This document shows positions 48,902-60,437 of a stretch of 64,000 nucleotides of DNA, piece after piece; within the stretch, counting starts at the first letter, position 1, and every line of letters begins with the position of its first letter. The notes under the pieces are model-generated. The model had not been told where the DNA came from. It saw only the letters and a list, made by a program, of their open reading frames with translations, and did not search any database. This stretch comes from Calendula officinalis. Lineage: Eukaryota; Streptophyta; Magnoliopsida; Asterales; Asteraceae. The translations under genes and the position numbers were made by a program. Where the stretch lies: the NCBI GenBank assembly GCA_963853835.1, contig OY970821.1:51848646-51912645 (forward strand), read 5' to 3'.

Positions 48902-49469
48902 TGTAACGCCCGAATTTCTGATAATTAAAATATTATTTTTATTTAATTATTTAATTACGTGGTGGTTAAATAATATTGAGAATTAATCTATCAATAAACG
49001 TTCAGAATTTCCCGAGCCTTGCGATTAGAAGTGCGTCGTGCGTGACCTAAACCCGAAGCCGGCCGAATAGGCCAAGGCCTCTTTTTGCGATTCATGTTTC
49101 CAGCCTAGGCCGGATAACCCTCATTCTATTTTAGTTCGGCCTTTACTCACTCGAGTCCTTCAGCTAAGTCTTTTAGGCCCGAGTTAAGGCCTTAAGCCCG
49201 TTTGTGGTGTTTTGTTTTAGCCCGATTATTGGCTTAAAAGTCTAGAGCCCATAGAGTTTAATACTTAAGCTAAATATACCCTAATCCTCCCAAAATCTTT
49301 TCCAGCCGTGAACCACCTCGTATTGGTTCCCTCGATCATTTCTAAACCGCCGTTGAAGCTCCACCGTCATCTTTTATTTTAATAGGGATTCCGGCTAAAC
49401 CAATGAAGTCCCACCGTCATTTATTTATTTTCCTCTTTGTTTTGGTATTTCCGATAAACCCAAAACCAC
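48902..49469 (+). repeat. second LTR of LARD2, part 1
   Basis: Starts TGTAACGCCC and matches 42016-42584 with a few differences. It is interrupted after ACCAC (49465-49469), the target-site duplication of copy C. Confidence 0.94.
49465..49469. repeat. target-site duplication of copy C, left
   Basis: ACCAC, repeated at 60934-60938. Confidence 0.97.
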
Positions 49470-49965
49470 TGTTAGGTCACAACAACCCTGGTTTGTAATG
49501 TTAATTGATAGAATATTATACTTAGAGAAATATTAAAGTGATAACACAAGAATATAGTCAATGTATAAATCCACTAAGTGTGGTATGCTGCGGAAAAGCA
49601 ATACCACTGATCAATTACAAAAGATGTGAATGTGCAAAGTAAATTGGTGAGTACTCCTTTGCAAGATGATCTCTATTTATAATGTTATAGAGATCTTACA
49701 TAAAGAGCAAAGGAGTAACCGAAGGACTGAGCAAGGAAAATGACTAAGATCAAGGGATTTGATCTTAGTCCGTTACTATACTGAGTATCACTCAGTCCTT
49801 CTACTCAGTATCACTATCTGATACTGAGTACTGATACTGAGTTCTAATACTGATCACTCAGTATCAGACCTAAACTTAGCTATATTATTCTACATATTAA
49901 TCAAAGCTAGTCTAGGTTGTTTTGTTATCTTAAGATCCAAAGGGGTAAGGCTTTTTGCCTTAACA
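49470..49965 (-). repeat. 3' LTR, copy C (496 bp)
   Basis: On the minus strand TGTTAAGGC to ACCTAACA. It contains the same TATA palindrome and GACTAAGATCAA palindrome as copy B. It differs from 60438-60933 at about one position (G/A near 49727 versus 60695). Confidence 0.97.
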
Positions 49966-49979
49966 ATCTCCCCCTATCT
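49966..49979 (-). other. polypurine tract, copy C
   Basis: AGATAGGGGGAGAT on the minus strand, next to the 3' LTR. Confidence 0.93.
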
Positions 49980-50046
49980 AATGATAACAAAACAATTACA
50001 AAGAAAAACTAAACAAAATAAGCTACAGGCTGCAAAGTCTTCTTCT

Positions 50047-51872
50047 TTAGTCTTTGTTGATCGATTCAAACTCGTAGAAGACTTCTTTCTTCACATGGAT
50101 GAACTCTTCTCTTTTCTTCAGTTCATCTTGCCTGTTGTTTAGTACAGCAACTATCTTTTTTCTAAACCAAGCATCTTCTTTCTTGGTTATCATCCATTTA
50201 AGGCCCACCAAATGGCTGATAGGAGCTGTTGCCAAATCTGCTTCAGTAATGAAGCATTCCCTGTCATCTGAGTCAGTATACATGTATCCAGATGTTGGAT
50301 ATATGGTACTCTTTTGATCCTGAAAAATGAGATTAGGGGGAACAGTATATGTGGGAATTATTCTGAAAGTATTAAGACACTCAGGTTTGTTGTTCCTCAT
50401 AGCTTCAGTCATCACACTGAGTGCCCTGTATTCTGCTGCATAAAGAATGCCTTTTTCATAACATATAGCAGATACAGCCCAGATTTCATCCATCATCACT
50501 TGGGCTTCAGAAGATCTTGAAGGCATTTCCTTGATCAGTCTAGCAATTTTTATCCAATCATGAAGTCCCATATTTTGAATGTCATGGAGGAGAAACTTCA
50601 TTGGAGGACTGACTGGCCCAGTACAAGTTGCAACAATTGATTTATCAACAGTTTTGACCTTTATTTTGTTGACAAACTCATTTAGCCAGTATATGTCTCT
50701 TACAGTTGGAAATGCTTTCTTCCTCAGCATACTCATCCTTGTTTCCCTATATCTTGTTCTTTGTGCCACAATGTTCCAATACTGTTCAAGTAATTCATCT
50801 CCAGTTCTTCTTACAGTATGAGATCTTCTTGGAACATCTTCAGACTCAGATTCAGGTTCTTCCTTAACAGGGAAGAACTTTTGGGCCTCAATCTCATCCT
50901 CAGCTTCACTCTTTCCCTCAGTAAACTGAGCAGATCTTCTAGGTCTTGAGATCAGAGGAGCTGGATCTTGTTCTTCACTAGATTCTGAGGACATAACCAC
51001 ATTTGTCATTCTTCTGGTTATTGGTCTTCTAGGAATTCTAGAAGGTCCTTCAGCTTGAGATGAGATAGATTTTCTTGTATGCTCTTCATCATCTGAGAAT
51101 GATGATGAAGAGGTTTCTTTATTTGCTTCATCCAATGCAAAGTTTAAAAAATCTTCTGATTCCACTGGATGTTCTTCAACTTCATCATCAGCAATGGGCC
51201 ACACAAAAGGTCTATAGACCACAATTTGTAAGTTATTTTCTTCTAGAGCAGGTGGCTCAGTATGAGTTTGCTGTGGTTGGTCAGTATGAGTCTCCCCCTG
51301 AGCAGATGGCTCAAGTGGGTCTTGAACTTGTAATTCTGACCTTGTTCTTTGTCTTCTTCTCTCATACTGAATGCGAAATGGCTCAGTATGAGGGCTTTGC
51401 TGATGTTGTTGTTGTGGAGGTTGATCTTCATTCAATCTTCTTCTTTTCTCCCCCTGAGCAGAAGGCTCAGTTTGATCAACCTCAGAATCTCTTTGTCTTT
51501 TCTCCCCCTTATTGTTATCATTTGATGAGGAGGGAAGAGGATCAGTATCACCACCCATGTCCCCTTCAGGTTGTTCAAGAGTAGGGGAGGGCATGGGTTC
51601 AGTTGCAGCATCAGTATCACCAGCACCTCCTTCTCCTTCTCCTTCTTCATTGTGGTCACCATGTGAACCTGGTGGAGTTTGTGGAGGCTGCTGTGGTTGT
51701 TGAAGGAGTGATACTGACTGTTTTATTAAATCAATATCACCACTCATCTTGTCCATTCTGGCTAGTATTACATTTTGAGTTTGTTGGATGGCCAGAATGT
51801 GCTGCATGATTGCTTGCATAGTGACTTGGTCTGCTGCAGCTTGAGATGCCTGAATGCCCTGCACAGATGGTG
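50047..51872 (-). CDS. envelope-like gene exon 2, copy C (intact)
   Basis: 608 codons after the splice, including the codon shared with exon 1. A coiled-coil-like start (IMQHILAIQQTQNVILARM) is followed by a low-complexity central part with repeated GEKRQRD and PSAQGE units, Arg-rich and acidic Ser-rich segments. The conserved C-terminal domain has NLQIVVYRPFVWP, EQYWNIVAQRT, CTGPVSPPMKFL, PPNLIFQDQKSTIYPTSGY and GLKWMITKKEDAWFRKK. No clear membrane segment is visible in the spliced product. The open frame extends upstream to 51954, but that part is the intron's T-rich tract. Function unknown; conservation in three copies argues for a real role. Confidence 0.75.
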
Positions 51873-52558
51873 CTAAAGAAACAAAAAATATAAAACTGGT
51901 TAGAAAGAAAGGTTTATCAAATATAATTGTGGTGTTGTTTAATTCTACAATCATATAAACAGAGTTTGTGAAGTCTGTATTTCATCTGGTATAGGATGAA
52001 ATATTGTGGACTTGTGCATAGCATGTGTAAGAAGATTTTAGTAAAGGTGAGTGTGAAAATTTAAGTAGCTCAGTATAGGATAAGTCACATTTACTAAAAG
52101 GTTTGGGTGTGGGAATTCGAAGCCTGGGATGTGCTTCTTGTTATTTTCAATGTTTATCACTCGGTATTAGAGTGATAACAGAAATGTGGCTAAACCCCAT
52201 TGGATATTTTTGGATTTTGTGGCTTAAGGGTTTGGGATCATTTCTTGAATGATGCTACCCAACTCAAAAATAAGTTGGACATGATTCAAGCAGCACCAGT
52301 GGGTGTCAGTATGACATCAACCACCATTGTCTCTTTAAATGTTGAGACAACTGTAGACTGACAATGATCAATTTAGTGTGCTCAGTATATGAATTTTGCA
52401 TAGCAGCAGTGGGCTAGCTATGTTGGCCATAAGAGGATATATATTTGAAAGATCGTTTGAGACTTTGGTCAGTATTGAGTTGGTACTGGCCAATACTTAG
52501 TCTCTATTTGGGAATGAAATATATATATATAAGTTTAAGGGTTTTTAGAAATTCATAC
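51873..52558 (-). other. predicted intron in envelope-like gene, copy C
   Basis: A 686-bp stretch, CAG/GTATGAAT to TTTTTTGTTTCTTTAG/CACC. Exon 1 is 1,381 nt (phase 1) and exon 2 starts at the second base of a codon, so the two frames join exactly. A second possible acceptor at TGTGCAG (51859) would be out of phase. Confidence 0.72.
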
Positions 52559-53939
52559 CTGAGACTCTGTCAGATTCCCTTCGAGCATCTGCAGAGGTCG
52601 GTGCAGGATCATGTGTTTGTTGATGTGCAGCACCAACATCTTCAATACCGACCCCTCTGTCATGCTGAGCACCTTCCAGTGTAGTTTGTGCATATTGAAT
52701 CTCCACATCAAGAGGAACATGAGGTTCCTCAATTGGTTGAGCAGGTGGAGCTTGTTCTGGACCTGGAAGATCAGCGGTGGCTGCAATAAAGCTTTGGGCT
52801 TGAATAGATGCAGTTAATGATGGAACATTTGCAGGCTGCACCTCCTCAGATGATAAGTTGCCCATAATGATAGGAGAAACATTCCTTCTTCTTCTTCGAA
52901 GGACCAGTGGTGTGTCTTCTGAGGACTCAGTTTCACGATCGGTTTCAATATGAGGAGCAGCAAGATCTTGTGCAGGTGGAGAGATAGTTGGTTCTTGAAC
53001 TTGTGGGACATCCTGCATCTCAATATCTTGACCAGCCTGTGCTCCATTTCCACTATTATCATCATTATCATCATCATCATCATTGTCTGACTCAGTATCA
53101 GACATGTGTTCTACATCATCAATGTGTTCTTGAACAATGGCCCACATAGGAGGACTTAGAAGAGGTTCTCCTTCTCTTGGTCTGTAAAAGAAAATCTTCT
53201 CACTGAGTGGAGGAAGATCAACTCTTGGACTGTGAAAATCATCATAAAGCTGTGTGGGCATTGAGTGTTGAAATATGAGAGATAGAAATCTGCAGAAAGG
53301 GACATTGCATTCCCTTGTATTTGCTCGAACCAGAGTAGCTAATTCATTGAAAATTAGGCGAGCATAATCGATATTTCTTCCATAGTACAGAGCATGTACT
53401 ATTTGCATCCCAAATTCGTTTATTCGGTCCAAAGCTCCCGTCTTGTGGGTCATACATCGAATGATTGTTGTGATGAGAATACCCCACATGGGACCAAATT
53501 CATTTCTTTTGATTGTGCCCGTTGTTCCTCTTCGACCCAGAAAAGGCAGTACAGAGCGTGCCTCTGATCTATCAACAAATGGGTCATACTGAGCTTGGGC
53601 GGGAAGTCTCAGTGCTTCACGAATGATTGCAGTAGAAACAAATGCCCTTCTTTGATCTCTAATTACCCACCCAGCAATCATATCTGGAGAATCGAGTGTA
53701 GCAGAGTACCAAAATTCGCATAGCATTTCTGGGTAAATTGCTCGAGGAGACAAGGTCAGTGCACGAGCAATTGGGCAATTTTTCAGAAAAGTCACAATGT
53801 TTGTGAACTCTTGGCATGCCCAGGCTTGAGGAATATTGAAATTTGCTGTGATGTTGTTCCTCGCAAACCTAGGTACTTCATTATTTCGGAATTGGATTTC
53901 CGATTGAACTTCTGGAGCAACAAAAGTGTAATTCGCCAT
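52559..53939 (-). CDS. envelope-like gene exon 1, copy C (intact)
   Basis: 460 codons plus one base. Residues about 1-225 are a conserved, probably folded region, with motifs FRNNEVPRFARNN, EFWYSATLDSPDMIAGW, RRAFVSTAIIREAL and FGPMWGILITTIIRCMTHK. A polar linker and an Asp-rich acidic tract (near residue 290) come next, then a basic cluster (LRRRRRN) and a Pro/Glu/Gln-rich tail. The ATG is preceded by a TATA box 121 nt upstream. The third-ORF position after pol corresponds to the envelope-like ORF of Sireviruses; a Transposase_32-type relationship is possible but unproven. Spliced product about 1,068 residues. Confidence 0.78.
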
Positions 53940-54400
53940 CTGTGATTTTGATTTGAAAAAATTTGCTTGCTAAGAGAAAATGAAATCGTTAATCGCAGAG
54001 AGAATTGAAGATGAAAGAAAGAAATAACAGTTAAAAAATTTGAAGTAAAAATAAACGGTTATTTATAGGAGATTTGAAAGATAATTAAGGTATTGGGAAG
54101 TAAAAACGGCTGATTTGACTGCCTTATCCTCTGCCAACGGTAACTTTCTTATTAAGAAAGGTTACCGTTTGAGCAGTATGAGGATTAAGCTCGGTGTAAG
54201 AGCCGTCATACCCCAATACTGAGTAAAAAAAAAATTAATTAAAAAAAATTTTAAAAAATATAAAAACAGTTAATTTACTCTTGAAATTAATAAAAAAAAT
54301 TAAAATTTTAAATTTTGATGATAACAGACTAGTGATACTGAGTGGTCAGTATCAACAGGAGTGATACTGAGCGCTCAGTTTTAAAGAAATTTAATAAAGA
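53940..54400 (-). promoter_or_regulatory. putative internal promoter and spacer, copy C
   Basis: On the minus strand: a TACTGAG-rich AT spacer, then an inverted repeat (54136-54150 and 54154-54169, AACGGTAAC/GTTACCGTT), then TATAAATA at 54067-54060, then a T/C-rich leader to the ATG at 53939. Arrangement and spacing equal those of copies A and B. Confidence 0.6.
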
Positions 54401-57400
54401 TTAAGGATTCAACATACCTAATTGCCCTAGTAAATACATAAACCTTTCCTCAGGAAGAGGTTTAGTAAATACATCAGCCAATTGTTCATTTGTTGGTACA
54501 TAATCTACTTCAACCTTACCCTTTTCCACATTATCTCGAATAAAGTGGTGTCTGATATCAATGTGCTTGGTTTTGGAGTGATGGACTGGGTTCTCTGTGA
54601 TAGCAATAGCACTCTTGTTATCACAATGAATAGGAGTCTTATGAAAGTTGAACCCATAGTCTAAGAGTTGATACTGCATCCATAATAATTGAGCACAACA
54701 ACTTCCTGCAGCAACATATTCTGCTTCTGCTGTGGAAGTTGCTACCGAATTTTGTTTCTTGGATGACCAGCCAACTAGTCTTCCACCTAGAAATTGACAT
54801 CCTCCACTGGTGCTCTTTCTGTCCAATCTACAACCTGCAAAATCTGCATCTGTGTACCCTTCAAGGTCAAAGTTTGAGTCTTTGGGATACCAAAGACCCA
54901 GGTTAGGAGTACCTGTAAGATATCTAAAGATGCGCTTAACTGCTTTCATGTGTGATTCTTTAGGATCAGCCTGATACCGAGCACACAAACATGTGGCAAA
55001 CATGATATCAGGCCTACTAGCAGTTAAGTAAAGTAAGGAACCAATCATACCTCGGTATGTGGATTGACATACTGGTTTACCAGTTTCATCCTTACTTATC
55101 TTATCCTGAGTACCCATAGGAGTGTGCATGGAAGATAAATTTTCAAAGTTGTATTTCTTTAACATGTCATGCACATACTTACTTTGATTTATAAAAGTGC
55201 CATCAGGCTTTTGTTCAACTTGTAAACCAAGAAAGTAAGTAAGTTCTCCCATCATACTCATCTGATACTGAGTTGACATTATCTTAGCAAACCAGTCACA
55301 CATTGACTTGTCAGTGGAACCAAAGATAATGTCATCTACATATATCTGAATGAGTAAGATGTCAGAACCTTTCCTTTTTGAAAATAATGTTTTATCAATT
55401 TTACCTCTTGTAAACTTATTTTCAATAAGATACTCAGACAGGGTGTCATACCAGGCTCTTGGAGCTTGTTTGAGCCCATATAGAGCTTTATCAAGCTTGA
55501 AAACATAATGAGGAAATTTGGGATCAACAAAACCTGGAGGTTGTTTAACATAAACTTCTTCTTGTAGTTTTCCATTTAGAAAAGCACTTTTGACATCCAT
55601 CTGTTAAACTTTGAAATTTTTAAAGGCTACATATGCAAGATACAACCTAATAGCTTCAATTCTTGCAACTGGTGCAAAAGTTTCATCATAGTCAATGCCT
55701 TCTTCTTGCCTGTAACCTTGAGCAACTAACCTTGCTTTGTTTCTGATGACAACACCATCCTTGTCCATCTTGTTTCTGAACACCCACTTAGTACCAATAA
55801 TAGTTTTGCCAGAAGGAGGTGGTACTAAGTTCCAAACTTTGTTTCTTTCAAACTCTGTGAGCTCTTCTTGCATAGCCTCTACCCAATCTTCATCTAATAA
55901 AGCTTCATCAGCTTTCTTTGGTTCAATGGTAGATAGAAAACTTGAGAAAAAACAAAAGTTTGCAGTTGCTTGGGTTGGAAATTCTAATTTTCTTCTTGTT
56001 TGGACACCTTCTTCAATAGGACCAATAATGTTTGAGTGTGGATGGTCTCTGTGTTCCCTTAAATTGTTTCCTAAGGGAGCATTTGAAATAGGATCAACAA
56101 TATCTTGTTGATTTGGTGTGTTGTCTGTCTGATACTGAGTGGAATTCTGATCAGTATTAGACAGTGCAGGTTGCTGTTCATCTTCATTTTGCAGAGTTGA
56201 TGTGGATTCTTGTGAAGTGTTGGATGTTTCACCTTCTTCATAAATAGAGTGGTTCAGATCATTTGTTGGAAACTCAGTATGGAGGTTCTCTGATATGGGA
56301 ACCTCAGTATTAGACGCATTTGAGTGATACTGAGTTTGAACTTGATCAGTTTCATTAAACTTATTAGGAATAAAGTGTGGATGAAACTTAGGCTGTTCAG
56401 CAATGGAGTGTTCTGGATTGCATAGAATATCTATGCCACTTATGTCTTCAGTTGCTGAGGTAGAATGCTCATTCTGATCTTCGTCGAATGTGACATGAAT
56501 GGATTCTACAATCATCTTGGTTGAGATGATATACACTCTGAAAGCTTTAGAGTGTGGAGAGTAGCCCATGAACACACCTTCATTTGCTTTGGGAGCAAAT
56601 TTATTGAGATTTTGTTTTGTACTGAGTACAAAACATTTACTCCCAAAGATGTGGAAATATTCCACATTAGGAATCTTGCCATTGTATAACTCATATGGAG
56701 TCTTCAGATGTCTTTGGACTATAGTGGCTCTATTCTGAGTGAAGTTTGCACAGTTTACAGCTTCAGCCCAGAAACTCAGTGCCAGTCCAGCATGGCATAA
56801 TAAAGTTCTTGCAGCTTCAATCAGTGTTCTGTTCTTTCTTTCTACAACACCATTTTGTTGGGGTGTGTAGGCTGCAGAGAAGTTTTGAATGATTCCTTTT
56901 TCTTCACAGAAATCTGCTAATACTGAGTTCTTAAACTCAGTACCATGGTCACTTCTAAGTTGCTTGACCTTGTTGCCTTTTTGAAGTTCCTCTCTTTTTA
57001 TAAAGGCAATGATTTCTGTTGTTGCATCTGACTTAGTCTTGAGGAAGATGACCCAAGTATATCTTGAGAATTCATCAACTAAGACTAGAGTATAGATCTT
57101 TTTGGCCAAAGATAGTGTGCTGATGGGGCCAAAAAGATCCATATGTATCATAGTAAGAGGTTCATTGATGGAATGATTGACTTTAGATTTGAATGAACTC
57201 TTCTTCTGCTTGCCCATTTCACATGCTGAGCATAACTTATCTTTTGAATAAGTAATTGTGGGCAATCCTCTCACCAGTTTCTTCATACTGAGCTCGTTGA
57301 TATTTCTAAAATTGATGTGAGAGAGTTTCTTGTGCCATAGCCAATGTAATTCTGGCTTGACTTTAGAAAGCAGGCATACTCGAATAGTTGGGTCTATTTC

Positions 57401-57742
57401 AGATAGGTTGACCACATATACGTCTTTTTCTCTTCTAGCAATGAGTACAGGCTGCCCTTTATCATTGTAGATGATTCCTGCAACCTTTCTGAATCGAGCT
57501 TCATTGTCATCATCACACATCTGGCTAATACTGAGCAGATTGTGTTTAAGACCCTCTACATAGGCAACTCTTTTAAAAGTTATGTTGCCTGCCTTGATCA
57601 CACCATAACCTCTTGTCTTTCCCACCGAGTCATCTCCAAACTTGACAGAAGGACCCTTCTCTGGAGTATAATTAAGAAGGTATTCCATACTGCCTGTCAT
57701 GTGTCTTGAGCAGCCACTATCTAAGTACCACTTTCTGTCACC
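54401..57742 (-). pseudogene. pol: pol, copy C (single in-frame stop)
   Basis: Protease DSG is 13 codons into the open frame that begins at 57757. The integrase zinc-binding region (LWHKKLSHINF...CSACEMGKQK) and integrase core (IHMDLFGPI, RSDHGTEF, NGVVERKNRTL) follow. After a Thr/Glu/Asn-rich linker comes RT (WVFRNKMDKDG, then DVKSAFLNGKL, YGLKQAPRAWYDTL, YVDDIIFGS), then RNase H (DADFAGCRLDRKS, AEAEYVAAGS, DNKSAI), with the natural stop at 54401-54403. A TAA at 55604-55606, within RT, divides it into 717 and 399 codons. The acceptor at 57743 would make 57742 the first pol base after splicing from gag. Confidence 0.95.
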
Positions 57743-59088
57743 CTGCACAAGACACAAAATAAGAGTTAGTTCCTTTTAGGAACCCATTTTTGAATGGGAC
57801 CTTTGGTGGGATAAACACAATTTGACTTGATCTCTTTATGTGGAGAGGTCGGTATCACTTCAGGGGTAACTTTAGAAGTTTTCTTTGGTGATACTGACTT
57901 AGTTTCTCTCCTTTTCTTTGGTACTGAGTACCTAGGACTTGAGAGATCAGTCCAGCATTCATCTCCCTTATGACCAGTATGATGACATCTATAACATTTC
58001 CTAGGTCTATTTCTAAACATATTTTCATATGGTATTTTAGAAAAATGTTTCACTTTTGGTAGGTCAGTATGAACGAGTTTTGCAAATTGTTTACTTAAAG
58101 ATTTGACCTGATCACCAAGTGTTTTTAAAACATTAATTTTGTTATTTCTAATAGATGTATTAACATTGTTTTTAACTGGTTTAGGAGATGGATGATCTGG
58201 TTGCTTATTTTTATTTGGCAGAGAAGTCTTTCTAATTTTATTAGAGGTAGACTTCTTGTCTTTACCAACCAAAGACCTAGTTGAAGTTGTCTTTTGTTTA
58301 TCATGTTTTGAAGGAACAACTTTAACAGGTTCTTTAGATGTCTCAGTATTTGATGTTTCTGTTCCTGCAACTTCTGTATTTGATGAAACATGTGAGATAG
58401 AAGTTGTTTTATTATCATTATATAATTCAAAAGTTGTTGTATTAAATAATAATTCAAAAGGTGGAACAGCAGAAGTGTCATACTGAACTATTGGTAGCTC
58501 GGTATCAGAAATTTCTGTTATTTGAAATTCAATACTGAGTTCTTGTAGCTCAGTATAGCACTTTGAGCAGATGGAAGGACCAATAGGTTTTTCTAAAATT
58601 TCATTTTCTTCATCATCTGACTCAGTTTGACATCCAACTTCACATAAAGTTTTAGCTTTTACAAAATTAATAGGGTTCATAGTAGAAAACTCTTCAAATA
58701 AATCAGCAAAATTGTTCCTGCTTTTAAATTGAGGATCAACACCAAGTGCAGCCCTCACATTTTCTGGAAATTGTTCATTTAAACATTTATTTAATTTTAT
58801 TGAAGCATTTCCCCAAGATTTACACTGTTTTTCAAATTTCTCTTTTTCAAGTTTGTGTAAATGAGCTTTATCAGCTAATCTTTGGTTAATGTCTTTTAAA
58901 TCTGAAAAATTTAGTTCTAAATCTTTATATTTTGCTAATTTATCCAAGTTTTCATTATTTACCCTTTCAAGTTCTTTAATTGTTAATTTTAAAGCTTTTT
59001 CTTTTTGTACAGAAGTTTTAAGATCAACAAGCATATACTCAAAAATCTTGGTTTTTTCATTCACTGAATAAGTTTGAAAGGAACTTAC
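57743..59088 (-). other. candidate exitron joining gag to pol, copy C
   Basis: Donor AAG/GTAAGT (exon ends at 59089) and acceptor TTGTGCAG (exon starts at 57742). Length is 1,346 bases, as in copy B. Exon 1 from the gag ATG is exactly 417 codons, and exon 2 starts on a pol codon. CTAAC near 57769 overlaps the gag stop. The A-run near the gag stop differs from copy B (AAAAGG versus AAAAAG), so a slippery frameshift signal is not conserved while the splice signals are. Confidence 0.6.
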
Positions 59089-60339
59089 CTTGTACAACTG
59101 AGTGGAATCCCAATCAGTATGAACACTCATCCTCTCAGCCTCTTTGATATCCTTTTCAAAGGAACTCTTCAAATCATCTTCAGTGAAAGCCATAAAGGCT
59201 TTATTCTTAATCTCCTCTTCATCATCACTTAACTCTTCATCCATCCAGGCTTCTGAGTAAAGTGCTTGATGAGGTGCTCCATTTCCTTCTGCCCTCTTTC
59301 CCTTGCTCCAATTCTTCAGCTTGACATATTTGTCTCTATATCTTTTTGCTCGGTATGAAATCTTGTCATTTTGGTCAGTCTCAGAAGACTTAGTATGACA
59401 ATTTGCAGCAATATGTCCAGGCTTTCCACACCTATAGCACAGACCTGGTCTAGGGTCAGTATTAGAAGAGCTAACACCAAGCCTCTTCTTCTTCAACTGA
59501 TCCAGCTTCATAGACATGAGAGCCATTTGAGTTTCAAGCTCTTCTGCCTCAGCATCAGCAAGATCAACTTCTGGTTCTTCTGGCTCAGTCACAGTATAAG
59601 CCTGTTGCACAACTAGAGCCATACCAGTGGAAGACTTTTCAGTTTTCTTCCAGTTGATCTGTCTTGCAGCATTATTCTCCTCATGATTCAGCATTAAACC
59701 ATACAAAGTTTGAAGAGTGTATGACTCAATGTTGTTAGCAGCATTGACAGAGTTTGTCATGTCAAGAAATTGTTGAGGAAGACTATCCAGGAACTTTTGA
59801 ACAAGCTCTCCTTCCTCTTTCACAATGCCTACACTGATTAGATCATGGATAACATTATTGAACCTGTTATAGAGAGTTGTGATGTCTTCATTTGGAGTTG
59901 AAAATAAATTTTCATATTTCCTTCTCATGTTGCTTTTTCTTTGCAACTTCACCTTTGCTGTACCTGCATAGGTGACTGATAGGCTATCCCACATAGCCTT
60001 TGCTATTGGCAATTTCATAATTGCATTAAGTATCTCTTTTGTAACAGCATTACCAATCACCCCTTTAGCTCTGGAGTCTAAAGCATACAACTGACGGTCA
60101 GTATCAGTCCAGTTGTGCTTTAGTTTAGGTACAGATCTTATGCCCTCAGGAGCATCATCAGTAGCAGCAACAGGCTCCACAGTTTGTGGAATGATGGGAC
60201 CATCATTTAGCACAGTGAGCATCTCATGGTGAATAGATTCAAGATACCACTGAGCTTTGAGCTTCCATTGATGGAAGTCCTTTCCATCAAAGATGGGTAC
60301 TCCCTTTCCAGACATAATTGGTGCAACAATTGTAGACAT
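57766..60339 (-). CDS. gag: gag, copy C (intact, 857 aa)
   Basis: Capsid/nucleocapsid precursor. UBN2-type region at about residues 15-235 (WDSLSVTYAGTAKVKL, SLPQQFLDMTNSV). Acidic stretch before CCHC knuckle 1 (301-314). Long coiled coil about 430-525. GCQTE at 570-573, a form that resembles dynein light chain LC8 anchor sites; Sirevirus Gag proteins are known to bind LC8-related proteins. Lys/Ser-rich basic part, CCHC knuckle 2 (782-795) and a short basic tail. Start chosen: first ATG after the primer site, 85 nt from it, same as in copy B. Codons 418-857 lie inside the candidate exitron. Confidence 0.95.
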   Translation of the reverse strand: MSTIVAPIMSGKGVPIFDGKDFHQWKLKAQWYLESIHHEMLTVLNDGPIIPQTVEPVAATDDAPEGIRSVPKLKHNWTDTDRQLYALDSRAKGVIGNAVTKEILNAIMKLPIAKAMWDSLSVTYAGTAKVKLQRKSNMRRKYENLFSTPNEDITTLYNRFNNVIHDLISVGIVKEEGELVQKFLDSLPQQFLDMTNSVNAANNIESYTLQTLYGLMLNHEENNAARQINWKKTEKSSTGMALVVQQAYTVTEPEEPEVDLADAEAEELETQMALMSMKLDQLKKKRLGVSSSNTDPRPGLCYRCGKPGHIAANCHTKSSETDQNDKISYRAKRYRDKYVKLKNWSKGKRAEGNGAPHQALYSEAWMDEELSDDEEEIKNKAFMAFTEDDLKSSFEKDIKEAERMSVHTDWDSTQLYKVSSFQTYSVNEKTKIFEYMLVDLKTSVQKEKALKLTIKELERVNNENLDKLAKYKDLELNFSDLKDINQRLADKAHLHKLEKEKFEKQCKSWGNASIKLNKCLNEQFPENVRAALGVDPQFKSRNNFADLFEEFSTMNPINFVKAKTLCEVGCQTESDDEENEILEKPIGPSICSKCYTELQELSIEFQITEISDTELPIVQYDTSAVPPFELLFNTTTFELYNDNKTTSISHVSSNTEVAGTETSNTETSKEPVKVVPSKHDKQKTTSTRSLVGKDKKSTSNKIRKTSLPNKNKQPDHPSPKPVKNNVNTSIRNNKINVLKTLGDQVKSLSKQFAKLVHTDLPKVKHFSKIPYENMFRNRPRKCYRCHHTGHKGDECWTDLSSPRYSVPKKRRETKSVSPKKTSKVTPEVIPTSPHKEIKSNCVYPTKGPIQKWVPKRN

Positions 60340-60423
60340 TTTGGATTTTTGAGTGTTGGAGGGATAGATGTAGGAAATGGCTGCCAGGGTTATAGATCGA
60401 CTAAATAAGAGATTATTTAGCCT

Positions 60424-60435
60424 GCTCTGATACCA
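60424..60435 (-). other. primer-binding site, copy C
   Basis: TGGTATCAGAGC on the minus strand, two bases inside the 5' LTR; a perfect initiator-methionine tRNA match. Confidence 0.94.
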
Positions 60436-60437
60436 GT

